64,000 nucleotides of DNA from Ardenticatenaceae bacterium (GTDB lineage Bacteria > Chloroflexota > Anaerolineae > Promineifilales > Promineifilaceae). The notes beneath the pieces are model-generated. The model saw only the letters and a list, made by a program, of their open reading frames with translations. It made no database searches and was not told the DNA's origin. Positions 42,346-51,767 of the stretch are shown here, one piece after another; positions within the stretch are counted from its first letter, which is position 1, and each line of letters opens with the position of its first letter. The DNA is taken from the NCBI GenBank assembly GCA_020634415.1, contig JACKBT010000007.1:62001-126000 (forward strand). Direction: 5' to 3'. Both the position numbers and the translations under genes were made by a program.

Positions 42346-42402
42346 CAAAGATTACGCGGATTGTGCGGATTAAAGAAAATAATCGGCGTAATCTGCGTAG
42401 TC
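42346..42402. repeat. Fold-back repeat, GATTACGCGGATT family
   Basis: GATTACGCGGATTGTGCGGA faces AATCGGCGTAATCTGCG in the gap between the two genes. Confidence 0.7.
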
Positions 42403-42423
42403 CTTGAAAAGCAGAGGTTTGGT

Positions 42424-43761
42424 ATGGAAAAAGAGCAAATCATTATTCGGGATTGTCATGTGTTGCAGAATGCGCCAGGGGAGGGGCTGACGATTGCGCG
42501 GGATTGTGACATTGTGGTGGAAGGGCAGGAGATTGTGGCGATCCGGCCAACGACTTTAGAGGTTGCCGATGGTGTGACAGTGGTGGAGGGGCGGGGGATG
42601 TTGGCGATGCCGGGGCTGATTAACACGCACGCGCACGCGCCGATGGTGATTTTTCGGGGGCTGGCGGAGGATGTTTCGATTGAGCGCTGGTTTAATGAGT
42701 TTATGTGGCCGTTGGAGAGTAATCTGACGGAGGAGGATGTGTATTGGGGGATGCTGCTGGCGTTGGCGGAGATGATTGAGGCGGGGGTGACGACGGTGGC
42801 GGATCATTATTTTTTCATGGAGCGGGCGGCGCAGGCGGTGACGGAGGCGGGGACGCGGGCGGCGTTGGGCTATGCGGTGTTTGGTGACCGGGGGTATGAG
42901 GCGTTGGCGGCTACGGCCGATTTTGCTGAACAGTGGCAGGGGAGAGCGGACGGCCGTATTACCACCTGGATGGCCCCCCATGCGCCGTATACGTGTGATG
43001 ATGACTTTTTGCGGACGGCCGTTGACCATGCCAAACGGTTGGGTGTGGGCATCCACATCCACGCGGCTGAGGAGATGGGGCAGACGAAGGCCAGTCTGGA
43101 GAAGCGGGGGATGACGCCGATTCAGGTGTTGGCGGAGACGGGTATTTTGGATGTGCCGACGATTATTGCGCATGGCTGTGGCATTTTGCCGGAGGATATA
43201 ACCATTTTGCGGCAGGCTAAACAGGTGGGCGTGGCTCACGCGCCCAAGACCTATTTGAAGTTGGGGATGGGGCTAACGCCGATTACGGCTTTGCGTGAGG
43301 CGGGGATTGCGGTGGGGCTGGCTTCGGATGGGGCGGTGAGTAATAACACGCTGGATATTTTGGAGAGTTTGCGGCTGATGGCGATGCTGCAAAAGCATGA
43401 GGCGCGTGACCCGGAGGTGATGACGATTTCTGAGGCGTTGGATATTGCCTTTAATGGCAGTGCGGCGGTGTTGGGGTTGGGGGATCGGATCGGCCGTTTG
43501 GCTCCTGGTTATTTGGCCGATATTGTGCTGTTGGATATGAGCGGGACGCATCATCAGCCTTTGCATAGTATGAGTGCCAGCCTGGTTTATAATGCGCGGG
43601 CGGGTGATGTGCAGACGGTGATGGTGAACGGCCGTCTCCTCATGCAAGACCGCCAACTGCTGACGATTGATAAGGCGGAGGTCATTAAGCAGGTGAATAA
43701 AAACATGGAGCGGCTGGCGCAGCGCATTCCTAACAAGCGGATTCAGGTTTACAATCCTTGA
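42424..43761 (+). CDS. Amidohydrolase, SAH/MTA deaminase type (second copy)
   Basis: 445 residues from ATG 42424, preceded by AGAGG; a longer frame from 42253 would overlap the previous gene. Ligands: INTHAHAP (His-x-His), IHIHAAEEMG, IAHGCGIL and GLASDGAVSNN (Asp). It is related to the enzyme at 37001 but clearly diverged. It lies just before the importer genes, so deamination of imported adenine nucleosides or thioadenosine is likely. Confidence 0.85.
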   Translation: MEKEQIIIRDCHVLQNAPGEGLTIARDCDIVVEGQEIVAIRPTTLEVADGVTVVEGRGMLAMPGLINTHAHAPMVIFRGLAEDVSIERWFNEFMWPLESNLTEEDVYWGMLLALAEMIEAGVTTVADHYFFMERAAQAVTEAGTRAALGYAVFGDRGYEALAATADFAEQWQGRADGRITTWMAPHAPYTCDDDFLRTAVDHAKRLGVGIHIHAAEEMGQTKASLEKRGMTPIQVLAETGILDVPTIIAHGCGILPEDITILRQAKQVGVAHAPKTYLKLGMGLTPITALREAGIAVGLASDGAVSNNTLDILESLRLMAMLQKHEARDPEVMTISEALDIAFNGSAAVLGLGDRIGRLAPGYLADIVLLDMSGTHHQPLHSMSASLVYNARAGDVQTVMVNGRLLMQDRQLLTIDKAEVIKQVNKNMERLAQRIPNKRIQVYNP

Positions 43762-43787
43762 TTCATTTTGTAATCGTTCAGTCCCTC

Positions 43788-43855
43788 GAGGGAAAAATCC
43801 TCCCGGAGGCTTCTTTTACGAAGGCACTCTCGAGGGAAAACCTCCGGGAGGGTGA
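43788..43855. repeat. Inverted repeat with CCCTCGAGGG boxes
   Basis: CCCTCGAGGGAAAAATCCTC and CTCGAGGGAAAACCTCC boxes with CCCGGAGG/CCTCCGGGAGG form a compound hairpin between the amidohydrolase and permease genes. Confidence 0.6.
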
Positions 43856-43879
43856 ACGGTTACTCCATTTTTGGCTTTG

Positions 43880-44896
43880 ATGATGACTTCTCGTCGCTGG
43901 CTGCTGCCATTGGCGGCACTTGCTTTAAGTTTGTTGGTGGGCATGTTGTTCATTCTGCCAACGGGTGAGAATCCGCTGGCGGTGTATGGGGCCTGGTTTG
44001 AGGCGGGGTTTAGCTGCCACAGTGGGGCGGGGCGGTGTGCGCTGCTGACGGCTTTGCAGTATGCCACGCCGATGATTTTGAGCGGTTTGTCGGCGATGAT
44101 GGCTTTTCGGGTGGGGCTGATTAGCATTGGGCAGTTGGGGCAGATGGTGATGGGGGCGGGGGTGACGGCCTGGTTGGTGTCGGTGCTGCCCTGGCCGCCG
44201 TTGTTGAGGGGGGTAACGGCCGTCTGCATTGCCATCTCCTTTGCCGCCCTGTGGAGTGCCATTCCTGGCTTCCTCCGCGCTTTTCTGCACATCAATGAAG
44301 TCATCACCACCTTCCTCATGAACTCTTTTGCCCTGGCTGTGGTTGGCCCCATCAGCTTTTGGCGCATTCCTGAGGAGATGCAGCTTACGCCACTGGTGGC
44401 GGCTACCAAGTTAACAGTGGCTCTGTTTATTGCCCTGCTCGTGGCTCTGTTTATGTATCTGTATCTTTGGCGCACCAGTGCGGGGCTGACGGTGCGGATG
44501 TCGGGGCAGGCGGCTTATTTTGCCCAATATGCGGGCATGAAGGCCCGCTGGGCGGTGGTGGCGGGGATGGCGGTGAGCGGCATGTTGGCTGGTTTGGCGG
44601 GCGCGTTGGAAGTGTTGGGGGTGCATTATCGTTTTGTGGCTAATTTTTCTAGTGTGGATGAGTTTGACGGGATTATTGTGAGCTTATTGGGGCAGCTTCA
44701 TCCGTTGGGAGTGGTGTTGTCGTCGGTGTTGTTGGGGGGGCTGCGGTTGGGGGCGTTGAATGGCTTGCAGTTGCAAACGGCCGTGCCCCGGGAACTGGGT
44801 AATGCTGTCATTGCACTCACGATGATCTTCATTGCCGCCCCTCGTTTTCTGCATTGGCGCCGCCCTGGGCACCGCCGCCGCGACCCCCAAAATTGA
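43880..44896 (+). CDS. ABC transporter permease, nucleoside/BMP type (extra copy)
   Basis: About 338 residues with 8-10 hydrophobic helices. It is a paralogue of the permease at 47848: LPTGENPLAVYGAWFEAGF, QYATPMILSGLSAMMAFR and LGVHYRFVANFSSVDEFDGI match that protein segment by segment. It lies before the binding-protein gene, while the usual pair of permeases follows the ATPase. It ends with a basic tail. It may be an alternative subunit or a relic. Confidence 0.85.
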   Translation: MMTSRRWLLPLAALALSLLVGMLFILPTGENPLAVYGAWFEAGFSCHSGAGRCALLTALQYATPMILSGLSAMMAFRVGLISIGQLGQMVMGAGVTAWLVSVLPWPPLLRGVTAVCIAISFAALWSAIPGFLRAFLHINEVITTFLMNSFALAVVGPISFWRIPEEMQLTPLVAATKLTVALFIALLVALFMYLYLWRTSAGLTVRMSGQAAYFAQYAGMKARWAVVAGMAVSGMLAGLAGALEVLGVHYRFVANFSSVDEFDGIIVSLLGQLHPLGVVLSSVLLGGLRLGALNGLQLQTAVPRELGNAVIALTMIFIAAPRFLHWRRPGHRRRDPQN

Positions 44897-45155
44897 TGCT
44901 AAATCACCGCTTTTCAGATGGCAAAATTGAGAAGCCTGTTATACTACTTTGCCATTGTTACGATACCTACCTGGATGGTGAGAGGAAGCCCATCCACTCT
45001 AGAAATAGGCCGCTAAGGATAGTCGGCAAAGGAGGTCATCATCGGCAAAAAGTCCCAATAAATGTTCAATTCTACTTACTTTATTAACCTAAAGGTCTGT
45101 TGCTCTGGCAGCAGCCATCCCAATTAACGCCTATTTACTTAGGAGGAAGAGAATC
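44897..45155. other. Upstream region of the BMP importer genes
   Basis: No gene is seen. The interval ends with a strong ribosome binding site (AGGAGGAAG) for the binding protein. TTATACT-like sequences occur but no convincing -35/-10 pair. No riboswitch that I recognise. Confidence 0.4.
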
Positions 45156-46208
45156 ATGAAGCGTTTTGTTTATTTGTTACTTGTGGCGACTTTGTTGACG
45201 CTGGCCTTGACCGCTTGCGGTGGGGCTGAAGAGGAAGCCGAAGATTTTAGCTTTGCCCTGGTTTTGCCGGGGCCGTTGGGCGACCGTTCTTTTTCCGATT
45301 CGGCGAATCGTGGTGCTGAACGAGCCATTGACGAGATGGGTGTAAAAGGCACGGTGATTGAGACATCGGGTATTGCTGAACATGAGGCTGCCTTGCGTGG
45401 TGCGATTCAAGCTGGTAATGATATTGTGCTGCCGCTGGCTATAGATGCTCAGTTGGTTTTAGATTTAGCGGCCGAATTCCCCGATCAAAAGTTTGGTGCG
45501 CCTTCTGATGTGTTTGCGGATGAGTTGCCCGATAACTTTGCGGCTTTCCAGATCAATGTGCATCAATCTAGTTTTCTGGTGGGGTTGATTGCGGGTAGTA
45601 TGACGGAAAGCAAGACTGTCGGCGCGGTTGTTGGTGGCGATGCCCCGGCTTTGAACCAGTTCTTTTATGGTTACAAGCAAGGTGTGTTAGAGGTCTGCCC
45701 CGATTGCCAGGTGTTGGTTGGCTATCTTGGCTTCGATTTTGACAATCCCACGCTGGGTTTGGAAACGGCTTTGGGCCAATTTGAGCAGGGTGCGGATATT
45801 GTGTATCAGGTGGCGGGGCGTTCTGGTGAAGGTGTTTTGGAAGCGGCCAAACAAACGGGTAATTATGCTATTGGTGTGGATTCTAATCAGGACTGGATTC
45901 AACCTGGTCATGTGATTGTTTCTATGATTAAGCGGGTGGATATTGCTACCTATACCCTGATTGAGTGGGCGAAGAATGATACCTTCAAGGGTGGTTTTAA
46001 TGAGTTGGGTATGGCGGATGGTGCGGCTGGTATCTCTTGGGATGAAGGCTCTACCACGTTTGAGGAAGAAGGCCCGGCTGCTATGACGGACAAGCTTCCG
46101 GCTGTGAAGGAATTGGTTGAGGATTATCGTCAACGGATTCTGGATGGCGATTATGAAGTGTGTGATGCTTTGAACCCAACGGCCGTTTGTGACCCGTTGA
46201 TGAATTAA
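45156..46208 (+). CDS. BMP-family substrate-binding lipoprotein (nucleoside ABC importer)
   Basis: 350 residues. The signal peptide ends in LTACGG (lipobox), so it is anchored outside the membrane. FALVLPGPLGDRSFSDSANRG and YQVAGRSGEGVLEAAKQTG are typical of the BmpA/PnrA family, which binds purine nucleosides. It is followed by ATPase and two permease genes. Purine nucleoside uptake fits the neighbours well. Confidence 0.92.
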   Translation: MKRFVYLLLVATLLTLALTACGGAEEEAEDFSFALVLPGPLGDRSFSDSANRGAERAIDEMGVKGTVIETSGIAEHEAALRGAIQAGNDIVLPLAIDAQLVLDLAAEFPDQKFGAPSDVFADELPDNFAAFQINVHQSSFLVGLIAGSMTESKTVGAVVGGDAPALNQFFYGYKQGVLEVCPDCQVLVGYLGFDFDNPTLGLETALGQFEQGADIVYQVAGRSGEGVLEAAKQTGNYAIGVDSNQDWIQPGHVIVSMIKRVDIATYTLIEWAKNDTFKGGFNELGMADGAAGISWDEGSTTFEEEGPAAMTDKLPAVKELVEDYRQRILDGDYEVCDALNPTAVCDPLMN

Positions 46209-46217
46209 TAGCCTGTA

Positions 46218-46265
46218 ATGGGTAATCGGTAATCGGTGAACAGGTATCCGATTACCGATTACTAT
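46218..46265. repeat. Fold-back repeat, GGTAATC family
   Basis: GGGTAATCGGTAATCGG faces CCGATTACCGATTAC between the lipoprotein and ATPase genes. Confidence 0.8.
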
Positions 46266-46274
46266 CTACGAATC

Positions 46275-47804
46275 ATGTCCAACGCTGTTGAGTTACGCAA
46301 TATCACGAAGTTTTTTCCTTCATCGAATGTTCTGGCAAATAATCAGGTGAGTCTGGAGGTGAAGGAGGGGGAAGTTCATGCGCTGGTGGGGGAGAATGGG
46401 GCGGGCAAGACGACGCTGATGAATATTTTGTATGGCCTGCACCCACCCGATTCAGGTCAGATTTTTGTGGATGGGCAGGAGGTGACTATCGGCCATCCTG
46501 ATGATGCGATTCGGCTGGGGATTGGCATGGTGCATCAGCATTTTAAGCTGGTGCCGTCGTTTACGATTGCCGAGAATATTATGCTGGGGATGGAGCCGAA
46601 TAGGTATGGTTTATTGCAGAAGCGGGAGGAGGCGGAGATGGTGCGCCAATTGGCGGACAAGTTTGGTCTGCCGGTGGACCCGTATGCCCGTGTGCGTGAT
46701 TTGCCGGTGGGGATGCAGCAGCGGGTGGAGATTTTGAAGGCGTTGGAGCGGGAGGCGAAGATTTTGATTTTGGATGAGCCAACGGCCGTTCTCACCCCTC
46801 AAGAAGTCAAAGAACTGCTCAATGTGGTGCGCAAACTGGCCGAACGAGGCCGCACCATTATCTTCATCACCCACAAGCTGGTTGAGGTGAAAAATGTGGC
46901 CGACCGCTTAAGTGTGATGCGTGGGGGGCGGATGATTGGCACGAAAGAGGTGGCAAATACTTCGATTCCCGAAATGGCAAGCATGATGGTCGGCCGTCCG
47001 GTGCTGCTCAATCTGGATAAAAAGCCAGCCAACCCTGGGCAGGTTGTCTTTGCCGCTGACGACGTGACTATTTCGGATATCAGTGGTTTGCCTGCGGTGC
47101 GCCATCTCTCCTTCCAGGTGCGGCAGGGCGAGGTGTTGGGCGTGGCTGGTGTGAGCGGCAATGGGCAGACGGAACTGGTAGAAGCCATTAGCGGGATGCG
47201 GCCTGTTGATGGCGGCTCGATGCAATTTTTGGGTGACACCATTACCCATGCCAGCGTTTATGAACGGCGCAATCGGGGCATGGCCCATATCCCTGAAGAC
47301 CGCATCAAAATCGGCCTCAATTTGCAAACTGATCTGGATGAAAACTTAATTGTCAGCCGTTATAAGTGGCCGGAATTTAACCGCCTGGGTTTTTTGATTA
47401 AGCAGGCGATGCGCCGTTTTGCGGAGATTTCGATTAAACAGTTTTCGATTGCGGCGGCGCAGCCAGGGGGCGGCATTGCCACGCTGTCTGGGGGGAATAT
47501 GCAGAAGGTGGTGCTGGCGCGGGAATTGGCGGGGAATCCCAAATTTGTGATTGCCAATCAGCCGACACGTGGTTTGGATGTGGGCAGTATTGAGTTTGTG
47601 CATCGTTCGCTGATTAAGGCGCGGGATGAGGGCGCAGGCATTTTGCTGGTTTCGGTGGAGTTGGATGAGATTATGTCGCTGAGTGACCGGGTGATTGTGC
47701 TGTATCGGGGCGAGATTGCGGGGGAGGTTGACCCGCAGACGGTGACGCAGGAAGAGATTGGGTTGTTGATGGGAGGGAGTAAGGCGGTAATCGGTGAACG
47801 GTAA
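46275..47804 (+). CDS. ABC transporter ATPase with two nucleotide-binding domains (nucleoside importer)
   Basis: 509 residues from ATG 46275. The first domain has Walker A GENGAGKTT, Walker B ILILDEPTAVL and a degenerate signature region (LPVGMQQRVEILKAL). The second has GVSGNGQTE in place of Walker A, signature LSGGNMQKVVLA and FVIANQPTRGLD, so its site is partly degenerate, as usual for sugar/nucleoside importers. An ACGGCCGT at 46782 marks a sharp codon change. The stop lies within a repeat. Confidence 0.95.
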   Translation: MSNAVELRNITKFFPSSNVLANNQVSLEVKEGEVHALVGENGAGKTTLMNILYGLHPPDSGQIFVDGQEVTIGHPDDAIRLGIGMVHQHFKLVPSFTIAENIMLGMEPNRYGLLQKREEAEMVRQLADKFGLPVDPYARVRDLPVGMQQRVEILKALEREAKILILDEPTAVLTPQEVKELLNVVRKLAERGRTIIFITHKLVEVKNVADRLSVMRGGRMIGTKEVANTSIPEMASMMVGRPVLLNLDKKPANPGQVVFAADDVTISDISGLPAVRHLSFQVRQGEVLGVAGVSGNGQTELVEAISGMRPVDGGSMQFLGDTITHASVYERRNRGMAHIPEDRIKIGLNLQTDLDENLIVSRYKWPEFNRLGFLIKQAMRRFAEISIKQFSIAAAQPGGGIATLSGGNMQKVVLARELAGNPKFVIANQPTRGLDVGSIEFVHRSLIKARDEGAGILLVSVELDEIMSLSDRVIVLYRGEIAGEVDPQTVTQEEIGLLMGGSKAVIGER

Positions 47805-47838
47805 TCGGTCATCCGATTACGGCTCACGGTTTACTGTT
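47785..47838. repeat. Fold-back repeat, GGTAATC family
   Basis: GGTAATCGGTGAACGGTAATC faces GATTACGGCTCACGGTTTAC. The left arm encodes the end and stop of the ATPase gene. Confidence 0.8.
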
Positions 47839-47847
47839 AACTGAACT

Positions 47848-48963
47848 ATGGATACGTATCGCCGACAACAGTTGATTAGTTCTGTGCTGGTGCCGATTTT
47901 AGCCATTTTGTCTGGCTTGTTGGTGGCGGCTGTGTTGATTTTGTTTACGGGGGAGTCGCCTTTGGCGGCGTTTGGGGAGTTGTTTCGGGCGGGGTTTGGC
48001 TGCCGTGCTCTTGACCGTTGTGCGTTGTTTACGACGTTTGAACGGGCTACGCCGCTGATTTTGACGGGATTATCGGCCGTTATCGCCTTCCGCTCTGGTA
48101 TGTTTAGTATTGGGCAGGAGGGGCAGTTTGCGTTGGGGGCGTTGGTGGCGGCCTGGTTGGGTTTTGCTCTTGATCTGCCGACGGTTATCCACCCTATTGC
48201 CATTATGTTGGTGGCGATGGTGGTGGGGGGCATTTATGGCTATATTCCTGGTGTGTTGAAGGTGAAGCTGAAGATTAATGAGGTGATCACGACCATTGTG
48301 ATGAACCAGATTGCGCTGCTGTTTTCAGTGTATATGGTTAACTTTCCGCTGCGGGCAGACCGGGGGACGACGGCGTATTCGCCGGTGATTGATGAGACGG
48401 CGAAGCTGGCGACGTTTTTGCCTGGTTCTAAATGGGGTGTGGGTTTTGTGATTGCGTTGGCGGCGGCGGTGGCGGTTTATTTTTATCTGTGGCGTTCGAC
48501 GCCGGGTTATGAGCAGCGGATGGCGGGACAGTCGTCACTGTTTGCCCTGTTTGGTGGTATTCGTAATGATCGGGCGGCGCTGCGGGGGATGTTTATTAGT
48601 GGGGCGGTGGCTGGTCTGGCGGGGGCGATTGAGGTGTTGGGGGTGCATTATCGTATTAATCAGGATTTTTCGGTGGGGTTGGGGTTTGATGGTCTGTCTG
48701 TGGCGATTTTGGGGCAGGTGCATCCGGCGGGGGCGGTGTTGGTGGCGATTTTGTTTGCGGGGGTGCGGCTGGGGGCGCAGTTGGGTTTGCAGATTAATAT
48801 GGGCATCCCGCGTGAATTGGGCGGCTCGGTGATTGCGTTTATGATTTTGTTTGTGGCGGCGGAGCAGTTTTACCGGGGGAATATTGCCAATATTCGGGGA
48901 CGGATTGATCGGTATCGGGGTCGGAAAACGGCCGTTGAACTGGCCGTTGAGGAGAATCAATAA
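47848..48963 (+). CDS. ABC transporter permease, nucleoside/BMP type (first of pair)
   Basis: 371 residues with 8-10 helices; BPD_transp_2 type. FTGESPLAAFGELFRAGFG, ERATPLILTGLSAVIAFR and GFDGLSVAILGQVHPAGA are typical of YufP-like permeases. It has a C-terminal cytoplasmic tail (DRYRGRKTAVELAVEENQ). The stop TAA overlaps the ATG of the next permease by one base, showing coupling. Confidence 0.92.
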   Translation: MDTYRRQQLISSVLVPILAILSGLLVAAVLILFTGESPLAAFGELFRAGFGCRALDRCALFTTFERATPLILTGLSAVIAFRSGMFSIGQEGQFALGALVAAWLGFALDLPTVIHPIAIMLVAMVVGGIYGYIPGVLKVKLKINEVITTIVMNQIALLFSVYMVNFPLRADRGTTAYSPVIDETAKLATFLPGSKWGVGFVIALAAAVAVYFYLWRSTPGYEQRMAGQSSLFALFGGIRNDRAALRGMFISGAVAGLAGAIEVLGVHYRINQDFSVGLGFDGLSVAILGQVHPAGAVLVAILFAGVRLGAQLGLQINMGIPRELGGSVIAFMILFVAAEQFYRGNIANIRGRIDRYRGRKTAVELAVEENQ

Positions 48964-49928
48964 TGGACGATGTTTTTACCATTGCCTTGTTAAGCAGCGG
49001 TTTGCGGTTGGCAACGCCGATTATTTTGGCCGCGTTGGGCGGTGCCATTTGCAGCCGGGCTGGCGTGCTGAATCTGGCGTTGGAAGCCAAAATGTTGTTA
49101 GGGGCGTTTGTGGCTATTGTGATGGCTTACTATTTGGGTAATACCTATGCGGGTATTCTGGTGGCTATGCTCTTTGGCGGCATGTTGGGTCTGCTGTTTG
49201 CGTTTTTATATCTGAAATACAATGTCAATTTGATTATTTTGGCGTTGGCGATCAATCTGCTTATTTTGGAGCTAACCGTCTATTTCATGCGCGTGATGTT
49301 TGGTAATGTTGGTTCGTGGGCTGACCCTAGCATCCAACGGTTGCCCGATTTTGAACTGCCGCTCATCCAGCATATCCCCATTATTGGCGATATTTTTAGC
49401 GGCTATAACATCATCGTTTATTTTTCGTGGGCGGCAGGGATTATTGGTTATATAGTGCTGTTTCATACGAAATTCGGCCGTCATCTGCGGGCGGTGGGCG
49501 AGAATAAGGCAGCGGCGGAGACGCTGGGCATTAATGTGGCGCGAGTGCAGATTGCGGCGTTGGTGATTGCGGGGATGTTGTGTGCTTTGGGCGGCGCGTT
49601 TTTGTCGGTGGGCCATCTGACGTTATTTACGCGGAATATGAGCAATGGGCGGGGCTGGGTGGCGGTGACGGCTTCGATTTTTGGTTTTGAGCATCCGTTG
49701 GGGGTGCTGCTGACGGGCTATTTCTTTGGCCTGGCCGAGGCTTTTGCCGTGCGTATTCAAAATGTGACGGACTTGCCGCCCAATTTGGTGCAACTGCTGC
49801 CCCAATTTGCCACGCTGGTGGCCTTGATTTTGGTGGCTTTGCGGGAAAAAGTGAATCTATTTTTGAATCGTCGCCGCTTCCGCCAACGATTGGCGCGTGG
49901 CGAGATGATGAGCCAAGCAGGAGATTAG
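48963..49928 (+). CDS. ABC transporter permease, nucleoside/BMP type (second of pair)
   Basis: 321 residues with about 8 helices; YufQ-like. GLRLATPIILAALGGAICSRAG at the start, LNLALEAKMLLGAF, and LRAVGENKAAAETLGINVARVQ (the loop that contacts the ATPase). Together with the preceding permease it forms the membrane channel of the importer. Confidence 0.92.
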   Translation: MDDVFTIALLSSGLRLATPIILAALGGAICSRAGVLNLALEAKMLLGAFVAIVMAYYLGNTYAGILVAMLFGGMLGLLFAFLYLKYNVNLIILALAINLLILELTVYFMRVMFGNVGSWADPSIQRLPDFELPLIQHIPIIGDIFSGYNIIVYFSWAAGIIGYIVLFHTKFGRHLRAVGENKAAAETLGINVARVQIAALVIAGMLCALGGAFLSVGHLTLFTRNMSNGRGWVAVTASIFGFEHPLGVLLTGYFFGLAEAFAVRIQNVTDLPPNLVQLLPQFATLVALILVALREKVNLFLNRRRFRQRLARGEMMSQAGD

Positions 49929-49930
49929 GG

Positions 49931-50022
49931 GGGTAATTGGGTAATGGAGTAATTGGGTGTATTCGTATATTGGTGTAGTTGGTTGGATCAAATACACCGA
50001 TATACCAATAAACCCATATACC
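49931..50022. repeat. Repeat tracts GTAATTGG and ATATTGGTGTA
   Basis: GGTAATTGGGTAATGGAGTAATTGGG units are followed by a second fold-back (TCGTATATTGGTGTA facing TACACCGATATACCA). Confidence 0.7.
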
Positions 50023-50027
50023 TCTTT

Positions 50028-50777
50028 ATGGATAACACGAATTGGTGGCAAGTGTTAGAAAAGGAATTGACAGCACCATTAGCTGAGGTGTGGGTTCCGG
50101 TGGGGCTGCCGGGGTATGCGGGGATTGCTAAAGCGCAGTGGCGGGAGGTGTTGGATGAGCGGTATTCGCCGGAGGGGTGGCGGATTGGGCATGTTGTGCG
50201 AGGGAAGATTGTGCCGAAGTCGGTGGCGATTGTGGAGTATGAGGCGGCCTACCGCCATTTTTTGCACTCGCAGCCGGCGTTGGTGCGGTTTTTGGTAACA
50301 GTTTGTGGCAACGTCTATGATGACAATATCACCAATGTCTATGATGACGAGTATGAGCAGCCGCACACGGCGATGAATCATTATCAGGATATTTCGGTGC
50401 GGCGGGTGGTGGCTGAGTTGGTGGCGGATGCAGATTGGCCGGAGGTGGTAGAGACGGCCGTTTCTCCCACTGATCTCACTGACTTGGGTGATGGGCAGGT
50501 GTACCATCTGCCCCGTGCTTATGGCTTTCGCGGCAATTATTTGCTGCAAATTCGTGATCCGTTGTCGCCGGGATTTTGTCTTAATCCGGCTGTTGTGCCG
50601 GTGCATGATCCGACGCTCATTAGTAGTTTGCCCAATCATGTGGAATGGTATCACCACGAGGGCTGTGCTCATCTGTCGGTGGAGGCGTTTTGGCAGATGA
50701 GTAAGGTGGTGGAGGTGCGTTATGATCGCTTTTTGGCGTTGGGTGCGGGGCGGGAACGGCCGTTAGCGGGGCTTTAG
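50028..50777 (+). CDS. Hypothetical protein in the nucleoside uptake cluster
   Basis: 249 residues from ATG 50028; the longer frame from 49953 is repeat-encoded. I do not recognise the family. It has no signal or membrane segment and is rich in Tyr, His and acidic residues (VYDDNITNVYDDEYEQP; EWYHHEGCAHLS). Its place between importer and kinase genes suggests a soluble protein of the same pathway. Confidence 0.6.
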   Translation: MDNTNWWQVLEKELTAPLAEVWVPVGLPGYAGIAKAQWREVLDERYSPEGWRIGHVVRGKIVPKSVAIVEYEAAYRHFLHSQPALVRFLVTVCGNVYDDNITNVYDDEYEQPHTAMNHYQDISVRRVVAELVADADWPEVVETAVSPTDLTDLGDGQVYHLPRAYGFRGNYLLQIRDPLSPGFCLNPAVVPVHDPTLISSLPNHVEWYHHEGCAHLSVEAFWQMSKVVEVRYDRFLALGAGRERPLAGL

Positions 50778-50809
50778 TCTACAATAAATAATCACCAACC
50801 AGTATTCAC

Positions 50810-50865
50810 GGTTCGTAGGGTGATTTTGCAAATTGCCCAGACGATTTACAAAATCGTCCTACACT
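50810..50865. repeat. Imperfect inverted repeat GTAGG-GATTTTG
   Basis: GTAGGGTGATTTTGCAAATT faces ACGATTTACAAAATCGTCCTAC in the gap before the kinase gene. Confidence 0.65.
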
Positions 50866-50903
50866 AAATCATATGATCCGCTTTGATCTTCTGAGTATAG
50901 TAT

Positions 50904-51767
50904 ATGCAAAATGTTCTGCTAGGTGCGGTTAGTTTGGATATTTATACCGATAGTGGCTTAATTTTGCCTGGGGGTGGCTGTCTGAATATGGCCTATCATT
51001 GGCGGCAGTTGGGCGTGCCTTTTACCTTTATTACGCGCATTGGGCAGAATCATCCAGAGGTGTTTCTGGACTTTTTGGGGCGGCATCAGATTGCTTATTT
51101 GCCAGCCAGTATTGTGGGGCGGGGGGCGGCGGCGGCGATTGATATTGCTATTTTGCCAGATGGTCAGCCGCGTATGGATAATTTTGTGGAGGGTGTGTGG
51201 GCGGATTTTGCGGTAACGGCCGTTGAGCAAACTCTCATCGCGCAAGCCGAGCATGTCCACACGGTGCTGGTGGAGGGCATGATTCGGGAGTTGGTGCGGT
51301 TGGGGGAAAATGGTGTTTGGGAACGGCCGTTGCTAACGGCCGATTTCCTCGATTTTCGCCATTTTACGGTGGAACGGCTGGCCGAGATGATGCGTTGGGT
51401 GGATGTTGGTTTTGTAGGCTGGCCGGGCGGTGTGGATGATGAGCGGCTGCTGGCGATGGGGCAGGTGGCGCAGGCGCAGCAAAAACTGTTGGTGGTGACG
51501 CTGGGGTCGCGGGGGGTGCGGGTGTTTGACGGCCGTTCGACGGCGGTGATGCCTGACCAGTTTTTTCCTATTCAAGCATTGCCCGTTTTAGGCACGACGG
51601 TGGGCTGTGGCGATGCTTTTATTGCTTATTTTTTGGCCGAATTTTGGCCTCGTATGGATGTGGCGGCGGCGGTGAAGCAGGGTGCTGTGGGTGGGGCGAA
51701 GGCGTTGGTGTGGCAACGGCCGTTGCCCGACGCTGCTTATAATCTGCCTCCCCAAAATGATTCATGA
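50904..51767 (+). CDS. PfkB/ribokinase-family carbohydrate kinase
   Basis: 287 residues. GGGCLNMAYHWRQLGVPF is the substrate-side motif and GTTVGCGDAFIAYFLAEFW holds the anion hole and catalytic Asp. It is shorter than the ribokinase at 38371 and diverged. The substrate may be a sugar or nucleoside from the neighbouring importer. Its stop overlaps a possible ATG of the next gene (ATGA). Confidence 0.85.
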   Translation: MQNVLLGAVSLDIYTDSGLILPGGGCLNMAYHWRQLGVPFTFITRIGQNHPEVFLDFLGRHQIAYLPASIVGRGAAAAIDIAILPDGQPRMDNFVEGVWADFAVTAVEQTLIAQAEHVHTVLVEGMIRELVRLGENGVWERPLLTADFLDFRHFTVERLAEMMRWVDVGFVGWPGGVDDERLLAMGQVAQAQQKLLVVTLGSRGVRVFDGRSTAVMPDQFFPIQALPVLGTTVGCGDAFIAYFLAEFWPRMDVAAAVKQGAVGGAKALVWQRPLPDAAYNLPPQNDS

